The notes: a model not told the origin generated them from the letters alone. 64,000 nt of DNA from Calamus simplicifolius (GCA_900491605.1 UESW01004362.1:588244-652243); one strand, 5' to 3'; shown: positions 48,340 to 60,253, counted from the first letter of the stretch. Translations and numbers: made by a program.

Positions 48340-49441
48340 CTCCCCCCAACTTGAATCTTACTCGTCCTCGAGCAAATAAAAAAATTTAGAAATATGTACC
48401 AAGCTAGTCCAAGAATTGATAGTTATCTTATAGTTTTTTTTTTTTTTTTTTCATAAGGGAGGTACTTCATTGGATTATTTTTTTTTTTTTTAGTGATAAG
48501 TGTAGTCCATAAGAATTTATAGAAGTCTTCCTTCACCAACTTTCCACTTCTCTGATTAAGTCTTCTAACTTAATTTGGGTTGGGTGTAATGTCTTTTGTA
48601 CTTTGGTTTTTTATTTATTTATTTATATGTAAAGTCAGTGCAATGTCCTAACCCCTTGCTTTCTAATTAACCCTTGTAGCGAGCTTTAGGCCAATGGCTC
48701 CCAAACCAATTGGTTTTAGGGCATTAGGTGTAAAACACCCCTCGGACTTACTTACTCGAGTTAAAAAGGCTTTAGGTAGGACTGACTCTACTTAGGTTCT
48801 TTTACATTCCCACCTTTTTACGCGAACAACATCACTTTCTTAGGTGACGGGGCCCGGTTACTCAGTGAAAAATGCTAAGAACCTAATCTATTAACTTTAA
48901 GAGAGATTTTTTTTTTTTTTTTAAATAACATTTTCACCCATACCCTTATTAAGTAGATTGTACTATTAAGATCAGTGGTCAGGAGGGTCTGAAATTATTC
49001 TAAAAATTATTCTGGGCTAAACCCTACCTTTTATTAGGTTTTCTTAATAATTTATTCCTCAGTATTTCAAAAATAATAATCTAACCATTAATTCATTAAT
49101 AGACTGCTTGATTAACTTCAAATCGAGACAGAATTTGGTACACACATCTGATTATAGTTTTACTCGAGGATTTATTTATTCTTTTTCCTCCCCCCCCAAC
49201 TTAATTTCCATTGTCCCTAATGGAAGAAAAATTAATTAATTTCAAGGAAAGATACTACCTGGTAGAGTATTTGAAGGTTGGAAGTTTCATTGTTGCCATC
49301 TTCTTTCAATCTGCTTCTGTTGCTCTTCTCTGGTCATACTAAAAGAACACACTAAAAGAAAGAAAGTTAAAAATAACTAATAAACTGGGTTGCCTCCCAA
49401 GAGCGCTAAGTTTAAAGTCTTCAGCCAGACTGTGCTACTTA
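48340..49441 (-). other. 3' untranslated internal region of the gypsy element
   Basis: Non-coding between the integrase stop and the LTR. Two similar G-rich polypurine tracts occur on the - strand: AAGTTGGGGGGAG at 48340-48352 and AAGTTGGGGGGGGAGG near 49190-49204. CTTGGGAGGCAACCCAGTT near 49385-49403 is a phrase common just after pol in Athila/Tat-like elements. Several T runs of 13-14. Confidence 0.55.
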
Positions 49442-49788
49442 TTATGATAGTGTTGGGTTCACAAGATCAATTGATTCAACAATTTCTCCATCATTAATTT
49501 CTTCTATATATGGTTTCAAACGTTGGCCATTTACTTTGAATGTATTTCCTTGCTTGGGGTCTTTAAGCTCTACAGCTCCATGGGAAATACTTGAGTTACT
49601 ATAAAAGGTCCATTCCATCGTGAACGAAGTTTTCCAGGGAAAAGGTGTAATCTTGAATTGTAAAGCCATACTTTTTGATTTGGTTCAAAAATTTTTCTAC
49701 TAATAAATTTGTCATGATATGCTTTGGTTCGTTCTTTATAAATTTTTGAGCTCTCATATGCCTCATTTCGTAGCTCTTCTAACTCATT
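49442..49788 (-). pseudogene. C-terminal part of gypsy integrase, cut by assembly gap
   Basis: Reads AYHDKFI, VWLYNSRLHLFPGKLRSRW, NGPF, then HGAVELKDPKQGNTFKVNGQ, RLKPYIEE and a short acidic tail ending near 49442. The pattern LFPGKL.SRWNGPF....GAVEL.D...G..FKVNGQRLK is the conserved end of plant Ty3/gypsy integrases of Athila/Tat type. A one-base frameshift splits FPGKL from the rest. The upstream catalytic core is lost in the N run or beyond. Confidence 0.8.
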
Positions 49789-49987
49789 NNNNNNNNNNNN
49801 NNNNNNNNNNNNNNNNNNNNNNNNNNNNNNNNNNNNNNNNNNNNNNNNNNNNNNNNNNNNNNNNNNNNNNNNNNNNNNNNNNNNNNNNNNNNNNNNNNNN
49901 NNNNNNNNNNNNNNNNNNNNNNNNNNNNNNNNNNNNNNNNNNNNNNNNNNNNNNNNNNNNNNNNNNNNNNNNNNNNNNNNNNNNNNN
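49789..49987. other. Assembly gap (199 N)
   Basis: Run of N. Sequence right of it, (TA)n(GA)n, is unrelated to the gypsy element on the left. Confidence 1.
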
Positions 49988-50028
<41 letters not shown>

Positions 50029-50601
50029 AAAGATGTAATTATATTCGAATATAGTTAAATTTAAAATTTGATCATCTTTTTTATTCTTAAATTTATACGG
50101 ATTTCAAAACTATTATATATATATATATATATATATATAGTTACATCCTTGAATTCATATGGATTTCGAAGCCATTCTACTTTTTTCATCTTTTTCATTT
50201 TAGAGAGGTGAATTATGTAGATCCAAGAGTGAAGAGATGGAGATGATTGAATATATGTTTGATTTTATTCGAATATAGCCAACTTTAAAATTCGATCATC
50301 TTTTATATCCTTAAATTTATACGGATTTTTTAGTCATCTCACTTGTTTTTTTTTTTTTATCTTTGCTATTCTTAAACCATGTGGATCAAAAGATGGGAGA
50401 GCTAATTGGATTAAGCTTGGTCACGTTTGAATGTAACTAAGTTAACTTTCTATATAAAATATGCTTAAGTTCAGAATCTAATCACCTTGTCCATTCTTAG
50501 ATCTTCTCGGATGAGTTGATCGGATCACACACAACCTCTCTCTATATATATAAATTATTTTTAGAGCCTGGGATTGTGGATAGAGCTTAGCCCTAGAAGA
50601 A
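49988..50601. repeat. Microsatellites and imperfect internal repeat, no gene
   Basis: (TA)n(GA)n at 49988-50027 and (TA)n at 50113-50139. The phrase ATTCGAATATAG..AA.TTTAAAAT followed by TTAAATTTATACGGATTT occurs at about 50042-50105 and again at 50268-50328, with a weaker third copy near 50140-50170. No coding potential. Confidence 0.7.
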
Positions 50602-50751
50602 GGATATCATTGTGGAACAGAATTTATGGGATAATTGACATAGCATCCTGAATTAGGTATTACTTGGATTCATGGCTACGTAAATTAAGAGAGAAGAAAG
50701 GAATATATTTTTGGAATTAGGTTAATGACCCTCTGAGCTTTCCTTTCTTCA
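50602..50751. repeat. Segmental duplication copy B, left part
   Basis: Matches 14386-14530 (GGATTCATGGCTACGTAAATTAAG, GAGAAGAAA, CCCTCTGA.C.TTCC). The alignment breaks where the copia element begins at 50752 and resumes at 55457. Confidence 0.7.
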
Positions 50752-51021
50752 TGTTGATGAAATTTATTCCATAATCTGCACGTGGTTTGTCCTAGTCTTT
50801 AGTGTTGTCCTATTCTTTAGTGAGTTTGTTTACCACGTCATAATAGTTTTTGTTAACATGCGATAGTGCCTATTTTTATGTTGCTTTCAGTTATGTATTA
50901 GCCTATTTTTATAGGCTGTTTGTTTATCAGTAAAGTAGTAGAAACATACGATATTCTGCTTTTCAAGATATCCTTTGTTCACAGATTTTTATCTTTCTCC
51001 TAGTTTTTGCTAATTTCAACA
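50752..51021 (+). repeat. 5' LTR of copia 5
   Basis: 270 bases; contains TATTTTTATAGGCTG as a candidate TATA region. Confidence 0.93.
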
Positions 51022-51079
51022 GTGGTATCAGAGCCACCGAGCCTGGTTAGAACGGAAGCAGTGGTTGTTTTTTGTTTCT

Positions 51080-54000
51080 ATGGCAACAGAAAATTTTGTT
51101 CAACCCGCAATTCCTCGCTTTGATGGTCATTATGACCATTGGAGTATGCTCATGGAAAATTTCCTGAGATCAAAAGAATATTGGCAGGTTGTCGCCAATG
51201 GAGTACCAGAAATAACACCAGCAATGTCAGATGCACGGAAGATAGAAATAGAAGGGATGAAGTTGAAGGATCTCAAGGCAAAAAACTATTTGTTTCAAGC
51301 TATTGATCGTTCAATCTTGGAGACGATTCTTTACAAAGACACCTCCAAGCATATTGGGACTCCATGAAGAAGAAGTACGAAGGATCGACAAAGGCAAAAA
51401 GGCAGCAGCTTCAAGCACTCGTTCAGAATTCGAAACACTTCGAATGAAGTCTGGCGAATCAGTCACTGATTACTTCTTGCGGACAATGGCAATTGTCAAC
51501 AAGATGCGGATTCATGGCGATAGGACAGAGGATGTTACCATTATTGAGAAGATTCTTTGATCTATGACACCAAAATTTAATTTTGTTGTTTGTGCTATTG
51601 AAGAATCTAAAGATATTGACTCACTTTCTATTGATGAATTACAGAGTTCTTTGTTGGTTCATGAGAATAAAATCAATCAACGGAGAAAGAGGAGCAAGCT
51701 TTGAAGGCCTCAATAGAAAACCTTTCATCTGTAAGTAGAGTAGATAAAGGATGAGGAAGAGGTAGAAGTAGAGGTAGCAGCAGCGGCAGAGGCAGAGGCA
51801 GGAGCAATAATGACTGGAAAACCAACAAGAACACCAGAATAATCCATATCCAGGAAGAGGACGAGGACGGGGCTGGAGCTGGAACCAAAAATCAAATCAG
51901 CTGACAAGTCCAATGTTGAGTGTTACAGATGCCATCGATATGGTCATTACCAGTCAGAATGTCGAACCAATCTATCCAAAGGAAATGATGAAAAATCTCA
52001 TTTTGCAGAGAAGGAAGAAGATGAAGAAGTGTCCTTACTAATGGTTTGTCATACAGAGGAGACATCCAACAAAAACTTGTGGTATCTCGATTCAGGTTGC
52101 AGCAATCATATGTGTGGGGATAAATCAGCATTTTCAGATCTGGATGAGTCATATCGTGATAATGTGAAATTTGGCAATAACTGCAAAATTTCTGTTATGG
52201 GCAAAGGAAAGGTAACAATTCAAACCAAAGGACATGTTGATCAAGTTATCTCTAATGTTTTGTTTGTTCCAGAATTAAAAATGAACCTGCTTAGTATCGG
52301 GCAGCTTCAAGAAAAGGGATATGAGATTTCTATCAAAGGCAGAGTATGTCGAATTCAAGATGCAAAGTTGGGCTTAATTGCTCAAGTTAACATGACGGCA
52401 AATCGTATGTTCCCACTTTATCTTCACAACATAGCTCATTCTTGCTTCTCAGCAAGGTTGAACGATGAGGCATGGCTATGGCACTTTCGCTATGGGCATT
52501 TGAATTTTGGCGATTAAAACACTACAGCAGAAGAACATGGTGACAGGTCTCCCTCAGATTGCAGCTCCTTCTCAAGTTTGTGAAGAATGTGTTGTTAGCA
52601 AACAACACCGTAATCAATTCCCACAAGGAAAATCTTGGAGAGCAAAGAAGGCATTGGAACTTGTTCATTCCGACATTTGTGGGCCAATAACACCACATTC
52701 TAATGGAGGTAAAAGATATATGATTACCTTTATTGATGATTATAGTCGTAAGATATGGTGTTATTTTTTGCAAGAAAAATCTGAAGCCTTTGTAGCTTTT
52801 AAAAGTTATAAAGCACTTGTTGAGAAAGAAGTTGGCAGCCTAATAAAAGTTCTTCGCACGGATCGCAGGGAGAATATAACTCACATGAATTTGCAAATTT
52901 TTGTGAGAACCATGGAATCAAGAGACAACTTATAGCAGCTTATACACCCAGCAGAACGGTGTATGCGAGAGGAAGAACCGTACCATTATGAATATGGTGC
53001 GAAGCCTTTTAACAACAAGTGGCATTCAAAAAAAATTTTGGCCGAAGCGTAAATTGGAGCATTCATATATTAAACAGAAGTCCCACACTTGCCGTTCAAA
53101 ATATGACACCAGAGGAAGCATGGAGCGGAAGGAAACCTACTGTAGATCATTTTCAGATTTTTGGGTGTATCGCCTATGCCCATATTCCAGATGAGAAGAG
53201 GAGGAAGTTAGATAACAAGGGAGAAAAATGCATTTTTCTTGGTGTTAGTGATAAGTCAAAAGCCTATAAATTATACAATCCTGACACCATGAAAATTGTC
53301 ATTAGCCGTGATGTGATATTTGATGAAAAAACACCTGGTCATGGAATCAAAATGGTGTTAAAGAATACATTCCAGTAGATTTTGATGATGATGAGACGGG
53401 GCAGCAGCTTATTGAAAATGCACAAGAAGAGGAAGTCACTCAAAATGCTCCAATAGTTGATCAAAGCCCACTTGCAGCTAAATCACAAAGGCCTCAACGT
53501 GTTCGAAGAAGACTGGCATGGATGACTGATTATGAAGTAACTGGAGTTGACGAAGGTGATGACCCACTTACACATTTTGCTCTATTTTCAGATTGTCATC
53601 CTACCACTTTTGAAGAAGCTGTCAAAGAACCAAAATGGAGAAGGGCTATGGATGCAGAGATTGCTGCCATCGAAAAATAATACTTGGGAGCTTTGTGATC
53701 TTCCAAGGGGTTAGAAAACAATTGGTGTAAAGTGGGTTTACAAGACAAAGTTGAAAGAGAATGGTGAGGTTGACAAGCACAAGCAAGGTTGGTGGCTAAG
53801 GGTTACAAGCAAGAGTTTGGTGTTGACTATAAAGAAGTCTTTGCTCCGGTCGCAAGGCATGACACAATCAGATTGGTGATTGCAATGGCAGCTCAAAACT
53901 CATGGCCTATCTTCCAATTAGATGTAAAATCTGCATTCCTCCATGGAGATTTGAAAGAAGAGGTATTTATCGATCAACCTCCTGGTTATGTGAAACTTGA

Positions 54001-55148
54001 AAATGAGCATAAAGTGTATAAGTTAAAGAAAGCTCTATACGGATTAAAACAAGCTCCACGGGCTTGGTATAATCGTATAGAAACTTATTTTTTGAAGGAA
54101 GGATTTCAAAAATGTTCTTATGAACATACACTTTTCATAAAGGTTAAAGATGGAGGGAAAATGCTCATAGTTTGCTTATATGTAGATGATTTAATCTACA
54201 CTGGAAATTATACTGACTTGTTTGAAAGTTTTAAAAAATCCATGATGGCTGAATTTGAGATGTCTGATTTGGGTATGATGCATTACTTTCTTGGCATTGA
54301 AGTAGTGCAATCCTCTGCTGGAATTTTTATTTGCAAAAGAAGTATGTAAGAGAAATCCTGGACAGATTTCATATAAAGGATTGTAATCCTGTAAATACTC
54401 CATCTGAGTTTGGTGTGAAGTTGAACAAAGATAGTGGAGGAAGGAAGGTTGACAACACTCTTTACAAACAAATAGTGGGGAGTTTAATGTATCTGACAGC
54501 AACAAGACCTGATATAATGTATGCTGTAAGCATAATTAGCAGGTACATGGAGTCTCCTACAGAAATTCATCTCTTGGCTGCAAAAAGAATTCTCCGGTAC
54601 TTGCAAGGTACTAAGGAGTATGGGCTGTTCTATAAGAATGGAGAAAAGTTAGATTTATTTGGCTTTATAGATAGTGACTATGCAGGAGATTCAGATGATC
54701 GAAAAAGTACATCTGGATTTATTTTCATGATGGGGACTGCAGCTGTTTCTTGGTCATTAAAGAAGCAATCTATTGTCACATTGTCTTCTACTGAAGCTGA
54801 ATTTGTTGCTGCAACGGCTTGTGCTTGTCAAGCTATTTGGCTAAAGAAAATCCTTAAAGAGTTACATTTTAAAGAGGATGGAACAACTCAGATTTTTGCG
54901 ACAACAGTTCAGCAATAAAGCTCTCGAAAAATCGAGTTTTACATGGTCGAAGCAAACATATTGATGTGAAGTATCATTTTTTGAGGAATCTAATAAATGA
55001 TGGAGTCATTGATATCATTTACTGCAGAAGTGAGGACCAGCTTGCTGACATTCTAACAAAGCCTCTCAAGTTCCCTGCATTTCAGAAGCTTAGGAAGTTA
55101 CTTGGTGTCTGCACATCACATGGAGCTTCAAAGATTAACTCGTATTAA
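51080..55148 (+). pseudogene. Gag-pol polyprotein of copia 5, several frameshifts
   Basis: ATG 51080 reads MATENFVQPAIPRFDG and DHWSMLMENFLRS. Gag continues through a shift near 51355 into YEGSTKAKRQQLQ-like and SGESVTDYFLRTMAIVNKM, with a stop near 51560. CCHC knuckle CYRCHRYGHYQSEC at 51921-51962. Protease LWYLDSGCSNHMCG (52076) keeps D-S-G. Pre-integrase LWHFRYGHLNF and CEECVVSKQ. Integrase HSDICGPI, FIDDYSRKIW and RTDRRENI, where the usual GGEY is lost. RT ARLVAKGYKQEFGVDY-like, QLDVKSAFLHGDL, KKALYGLKQAPRAWY and YVDDLI (54178-54195). RNase H STSGFIFMMGTAAVSW, LSSTEAEFVAATACACQ, then KYHFLR and QLADILTKPLK, ending TAA 55148. Five or so shifts prevent one polyprotein, but the RT/RNase H block is nearly intact. 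Confidence 0.92.
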
Positions 55149-55184
55149 ACTGATTGTTCTGGAACATCAGTTTAAGGGAGGGAT

Positions 55185-55456
55185 TGTTGATGAAATTTAT
55201 TCCATAATCTGCACGTGGTTTGCCCTAGTCTTTAGTGTTGTCCTATTCTTTGGTGAGTTTGTTTACCACGTCATAATAGTTTATTGTTAACATGGGATAA
55301 TGCCTATTTTTATGTTGCTTTCAGTTATGTATTAGCCTATTTTTATAGGCTGTTTGTTTATCAGTAAAGTAAGTAGAAACATACGATATTCTGCTTTTCA
55401 AGATATCCTCTGTTCACAGGATTTTTATCTTTCTTCTGGTTTTGCTAATTTCAACA
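55185..55456 (+). repeat. 3' LTR of copia 5
   Basis: 272 bases, colinear with the 5' LTR. Confidence 0.93.
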
Positions 55457-57180
55457 CTTCCTCCCTTCCGTATTGATAGAGGAGAAAAAGATCGTGTTGG
55501 CCCATTCATCCTGAATTTTTGCTGGAAAGTTAGGAATCCACGGCTGATTTCTTTTGAACAATACCACTTTTCGTTGAATTTTGGCATTTATATGATTCTT
55601 TCTCCTGGGTCGAAGCGGTGCAAATGCGGGAACCTTGGAGTGTTGATCCTTGCGTAGGCCCGTGGCCAGGCTCAGGACTTCGGGAACCACGGAGCAGTCG
55701 AGAAAAGTCAAGTCTCAGGATTCTCCGTATAACAAGCTTGCAAAATATTTATAAGTTCTTCATTTGGTTTTCTCTATATAACTAACTGGGCACCGATGAA
55801 GTATTTGCTTTAAAAAAAATAAAAAAATGGCCAGTGAGTGCAAGATGTATGAGAGCGCATTAAAATCGACAGATCATCTATCAGTTAGTTGTCATTCTCA
55901 AAGTTAGTCATGGAGCATCTGGCCAGTAGTTTAAGGATAGAGGGATTGCCTACTAGCATCCCTAAAGTTTGATTCAATTAAAAGAGAAAAAAAGTATTGA
56001 TCAATCAAAGAAAGGTATGGAATCAATTGGTTATTACTTTTATGTGATATACATAAAAAATATGTAAAAATTTAGAAAAAAACGGGTTTTAAAGACTTCG
56101 ATCCTTTACAAAATTATAGCGACCTTCAAAATGTAGAACATCCTAATCACAGAAAGCAAAGGTCGAACGATCTACTCAAATTCATAATCTTATAATTTTT
56201 GTTCTTTATGGATAAAAGATCAAATTTGGATCCATCATAGTCTCATAAATCTAGCACCACGAAAATCAACCAAGGTGGAATGATCTACTCAAATTCAAGA
56301 TTTCTGATTGATTGGTGAAGGCAAATAGAATGAAGACACTTCAATGATTGATGAAAATAAGTAGAGTCCAATCCTTGTAACCAACTGATAACCCTGACTG
56401 AATATCTCTCTAACCTCTCTCCAGAACATAATCAGAAACAAAGAAACTCATTGAAAGTTTTGTCTACTCCCCAAGTCTCAATAATCTTATAATATGTTAT
56501 CTTTTGCTGTAAACTCTCCTCCCTTGCAAATATACCACATATTAATTAATAAAATTTGGTTGGGGAAGGTTTCGACCCCCTCCTTACTTTCCCTTAAATT
56601 AAACAGAAGTCTCAGGATTCTCATCCGGATAAGGACGAGACTATTTTTCATTAAATCTGTAGAGAGAACTGATTTAAGAGAAGTCTGAAAGAAAGCCCTG
56701 TGAGGGAGAGACGGGAAGGAATTGAAACCGGAAGTTTATGATATTCTTCTATTTCTCCAAAGACAGCTCATATGCCACACGATTGTCCCGTAACTCTGCT
56801 TCTGTACATCCTTATACCTCCTCTTGTAAATACTTTAACCAATAAATAATTAGAGATCTTACCTCCGCTATTTTACAAATTTTTTTTTAAAAAAAAAAAG
56901 AGAGAGAGAGACTGTCCCATAACTTGATCCCCTGTATTTTCCTTCGGGGCTTGACCATTGGCTCTGCTTTTCAAGCATGCGTACTAGAGAGAGGTTTTCG
57001 CTTTGGATCCACGCTCCGCGAGTCCTCTCGGTGATTACGTTCATTCGCAGGGGAGCGAGTTTTTTTCGGATCTAAAGTAGAAGTTTGAAGTCTAAACATA
57101 AAAATGTAAACAACTCATCCATGGAAGGTGTTGCTGGTTCCTCTCTTGCTTGCCAGTTATTTTTTAATAGCATCAGGCAT
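55457..57180. repeat. Segmental duplication copy B, right part, with a partial second copy
   Basis: 55457-55735 continues the match to 14531-14800 (GAGGAGAAAAAGAT, GAAAGTTAGGAATC, TGATTTCTTTTGAACAATA, AAGTCTCAGGATTCTC). After about 850 bases without matches, 56605-57180 matches again to 14770-15290 (AGTCTCAGGATTCTCA, TGTCCC.TAACT twice, AATAGCATCAGGCATG), suggesting an internal duplication or insertion. No ORF of interest. Confidence 0.6.
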
Positions 57181-57416
57181 GTAGAAACGATCATGATGGT
57201 TTTATTAGTGTTGATAAATTCTAAAAGTGATATCGCCATGATATATAGCTGAATGCTATAGTTTTGCTGGTTTGGAAAATTCTTGTTCCACTCCACTCAG
57301 TCACCAAATCCGCTGAAGGATGTACTAGACTTCTATTGGGGTTTAGTCCCTGATGAACAGCAATGGAATTGGGGTTTAGTCCCCGATGAACAGTAATCAA
57401 CCTCGCTTGAAAAGTA
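57181..57416. other. Short spacer with a direct repeat
   Basis: TTGGGGTTTAGTCCC(T/C)GATGAACAG occurs twice (about 57336 and 57370). No gene. Confidence 0.6.
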
Positions 57417-58195
57417 TGTTGGGCTTTCGCCCTTTGTTATCAACAATTAGGTGTGTAATCTCTTGAACTTCTTGATCCTAATTCAAAACTCCACAGCCCC
57501 CCTTTATTACTAAAGATTTATTTTAATAAATAAATCTTTTCCTATTCTTGATTTTCTTCATTAATTCCTTCTACGCCTCTTCATCTTCTGAATTAATTCT
57601 TAGAATTAATTCCTCCTCCAAGTCTTTCGTTTCCGCCCCAAGTTGACGGCCACGTTGATCTACCGAAACAGATCCTTCACACAACGCACAAAAGGAAGAA
57701 GCCTCTTCGTCTTCTAAATTAATTCTTGGAATTAATTCCTCCTCCAAGTCTTTCGTTACCGCCACGAGTTCACACAACGCACGGAAGGAAGAAGCCGTGC
57801 GTTCCACTTTCTCCCTTCCTTCACGGCGTCATGAATTCCAAGAAGCCAGTGGCTGATTTTGGGATTTCTATGGAAGAAAGCCCCCTCAACCGTGGAGGCT
57901 TCGTCCTGGCTCCGTGCGGCAAGGAGGAAGAGGAGATATGGAGAACGATGAGAGAAAGGATGAAAAAAGAATTTGTTCTTTATTCCTTCAAACCCTAGCA
58001 ACTAGAGTTTAAATACATCCACGAAGTGAGCAAGGCCCAGACTCAACAAAAACTCTCATGAACTAACCCAATGAGATTAAACTAATCCCCAAGCCCTACA
58101 CCTGTGACTTGATTTAATCTCAACTCTTGGACTAAAACCCAGCTCAATACAAGTTAGCCCACCTGGGCCTTGATAGCACAACACCAGGCCCAACA
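57417..58195 (-). repeat. 3' LTR of a deleted copia element (copia 6)
   Basis: On the - strand it runs TGTTGGGCCTGGTG...GGCGAAAGCCCAACA (779 bases), with matching inverted ends TGTTGGGC/GCCCAACA. A purine-rich tract (AAAGCTGGAGAT) lies just upstream at 58196-58207. Internally a 126-base segment starting GCCTCTTC(A/G)TCTTCT is tandemly duplicated (57575 and 57701). Short ORFs in it are incidental. Confidence 0.7.
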
Positions 58196-59119
58196 ATCTC
58201 CAGCTTTCAAGGCCTCAGCACGTTCACCATGTCCATCAGCGTCAATTCCTACGAAAGCTATCCTGTTAAAAAACCTTGGTCAATGTATTGCTGGGTTCTC
58301 CTTGGCATGTACCTTCACCAGCTCCACTCCATCTCTCTTCCACAAGCTTTCTGTAGTCGAAGCCTTCCTTCCAAAAGTATCCTCTGGCCACTAGTCATGC
58401 CTTGTATCTGATACCTTCTTGCTTTGAAGGCCCTTTCTTGCATTGATAAACTCATTTGCAATCAATGGGTTTTTTTGCTTGTGGCAGCTGGACCACCTGC
58501 CACATGCCAGTCCTGTAGAGAGATTGCATCTTCTCTGCCATAGCCTGCATCTCCTGCCATAGCCTGCACCCACCTATCTCTATCATGGCTGTTCTGGCTC
58601 TCCACAACCTTCTCATAAGTGTAAGGGTCTCCATTCGATGTCATCAAGGCATATGACACCGAATCCTCGAAGCCGTATCGAACTGGTGCATATGACACCG
58701 AATCCTCGAAGCCGTATCGAACTGATGGTCGCACGTTTTTCCTAGGCCTATGCAGGGCAATCCCAGTATCAGTCCCCTGCCCAGCTGCATCTTCCTGAGT
58801 CATCTGCTCAGTTGCATCCTGCCTTTTGACCCCTCTGCTAGTCCTCTCCATCTGAATCTCAAATTCTTCTGGTCCACTAGTAAATAGCACGACTGTGTAG
58901 GAGGTCATCTGACTAGTGTTACCATGTTCCTCCTCCTGTAATCCATGCTGTGCATATGTACCATCTCTGCTCCGAAGGATCGAGCTCTCATCGAAGGTCA
59001 CATCCCTGCTGATGACAACCTTCTTCTCCAAGAGGTTCCACAACCGATACCCCTTGATTCCATGTGGGTAGCCCAGGAATACCATCTTCTTCGACCTGAC
59101 ATCCAACTTACTCTGCTCC
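58196..59119 (-). pseudogene. Copia 6 polyprotein with large internal deletion, truncated by a CACTA insertion
   Basis: From 59106 leftward: KLDVRSKKMVFLGYPHGIKG, GYRLWNLLEKKVVISRDVTF and DESSILRS, the region after the integrase core. Then a linker with an in-frame 13-residue duplication (VRYGFEDSVSYAP, 39-base period, 58649/58688). Then DPYTYEKVVES...DRWVQAM, the start of the RT module. Sequence then passes within 200 bases to KVHAKENPA, which belongs at the very end of RNase H, so most of RT and RNase H is deleted. The 5' part of the polyprotein is cut off where the CACTA terminus begins at 59120. Confidence 0.75.
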
Positions 59120-59265
59120 CACTACAAGAAAATATTGAAATAGCGACGCAAATTTAGCCCCTTGATTCCATGTGGGTAGCCCAGGAATACCATCTTCTTC
59201 GACCTGACATCCAACTTACTCTGCTCCCACTACAAGAAAATATTGAAATAGCGACGCAAATTTAG
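59050..59265. repeat. 108-base tandem duplication spanning the copia/CACTA junction
   Basis: 59050-59157 and 59158-59265 are identical by eye. Each holds about 70 bases of copia 6 sequence (from CCCCTTGATTCC to CTCTGCTCC), then CACTACAAGAAAATATTG and the first GCGACGCA. Two CACTA termini therefore stand 108 bases apart. Confidence 0.95.
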
Positions 59266-60250
59266 CGACGCATCATTGCGTTGCTAAATTGTGACCACTT
59301 TGCGACGCCTCCGTGATAACAAAACATTGCGACGCATTAGCGACACAATAAACCAGAAAATTAAAATAATTTAATTTTTTTATTTAGCGATGCAAATAAT
59401 ACATTGCAATATTTTTAAATTAATTTTTTATAAAATATAAATATGAAGAAAAATATTGCGACTCAACTCAGTGCATCGCAATGTTTTTTAAAAAAATTAA
59501 ATATGTTAAATAGCAACGCATTAGCGACGCAATAAACCAAAAAATTAGAAAAATTATTTTTAATTTAGCGACGCACCAATTGCGTCGTAAATAATTTAAA
59601 TAAAATTAATTCTTATAAATATAAATATGAGAAAAAAATATTACGATGCAACTCAGTGCATCGCAATATTTTTTAAAAATTAAATATGTTAAATAACAAC
59701 GCATTAGCGACACAATAAATCAGAAAATTAGAAAAATTATTTTTAATTTAGCGACGCACTAACTGCGTCGCAATTATTTTAAATAAAATTAATTTTATAA
59801 AATATAAATATGAGAAAAAATAATTGCGACACAATTCAGTGCGTCACAATGTTTTTAAAAAATATATTATATTAAATAGCGATGCATTAGCGATGCAATA
59901 AATCAAAAAATTAAAAAAATTATTTTTAATTTAGCGACGCACTAATTGCGTCGCAATTATTTTAAATAAAATAAATTTTTATAAAAAATAATTATGAGAA
60001 AAAAATATTGCGATGCAACTCAGTGCATCGTAATATTTTTTAAAAAATTAATTATGTTAAATAGCGACGCATTAGCGATGCAATAAACTAGAAAATTAGG
60101 AAAATTATGTTTTAATTTAGCAACGCACTTGTTGCATCGAAATTATTTTAAATAAAATTAATTTTTATATAATAAAATTATCATATTAAAAAAATGCGAC
60201 GCAACCCTTTGCGTCGCAATGTTTTTAAAAAATTAATTATGTTAAATAGC
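59246..60250. repeat. Subterminal GCGACGCA repeats, left block
   Basis: About five imperfect copies of a 180-190-base unit: AAATAGCGACGCATTAGCGACGCAATAAA.CAGAAAATTA, an AT-rich spacer, TTTAGCGACGCA..(A/T)TGCGTCG, and another spacer with TTGCGA.GCAACTCAGTGC. Motifs alternate in orientation. Units begin near 59325, 59510, 59695, 59875 and 60058. Confidence 0.85.
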
Positions 60251-60253
60251 GAT

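Larger units (their letters stand above)
50752..55456 (+). mobile_element. Complete Ty1/copia retrotransposon (copia 5) inserted in duplication copy B
   Basis: LTRs 50752-51021 and 55185-55456 start TGTTGATGAAATTTATTCC and end TTTCAACA. By eye they differ by about eight substitutions and a few one-base indels. The primer site TGGTATCAGAGCC (51023-51035) abuts the 5' LTR, and the polypurine tract TTTAAGGGAGGGAT abuts the 3' LTR. Flanks are CTTCA and CTTCC, a near-perfect 5-base target duplication. The other duplication copy gives the empty site near 14531. Length 4.7 kb. Confidence 0.93.
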
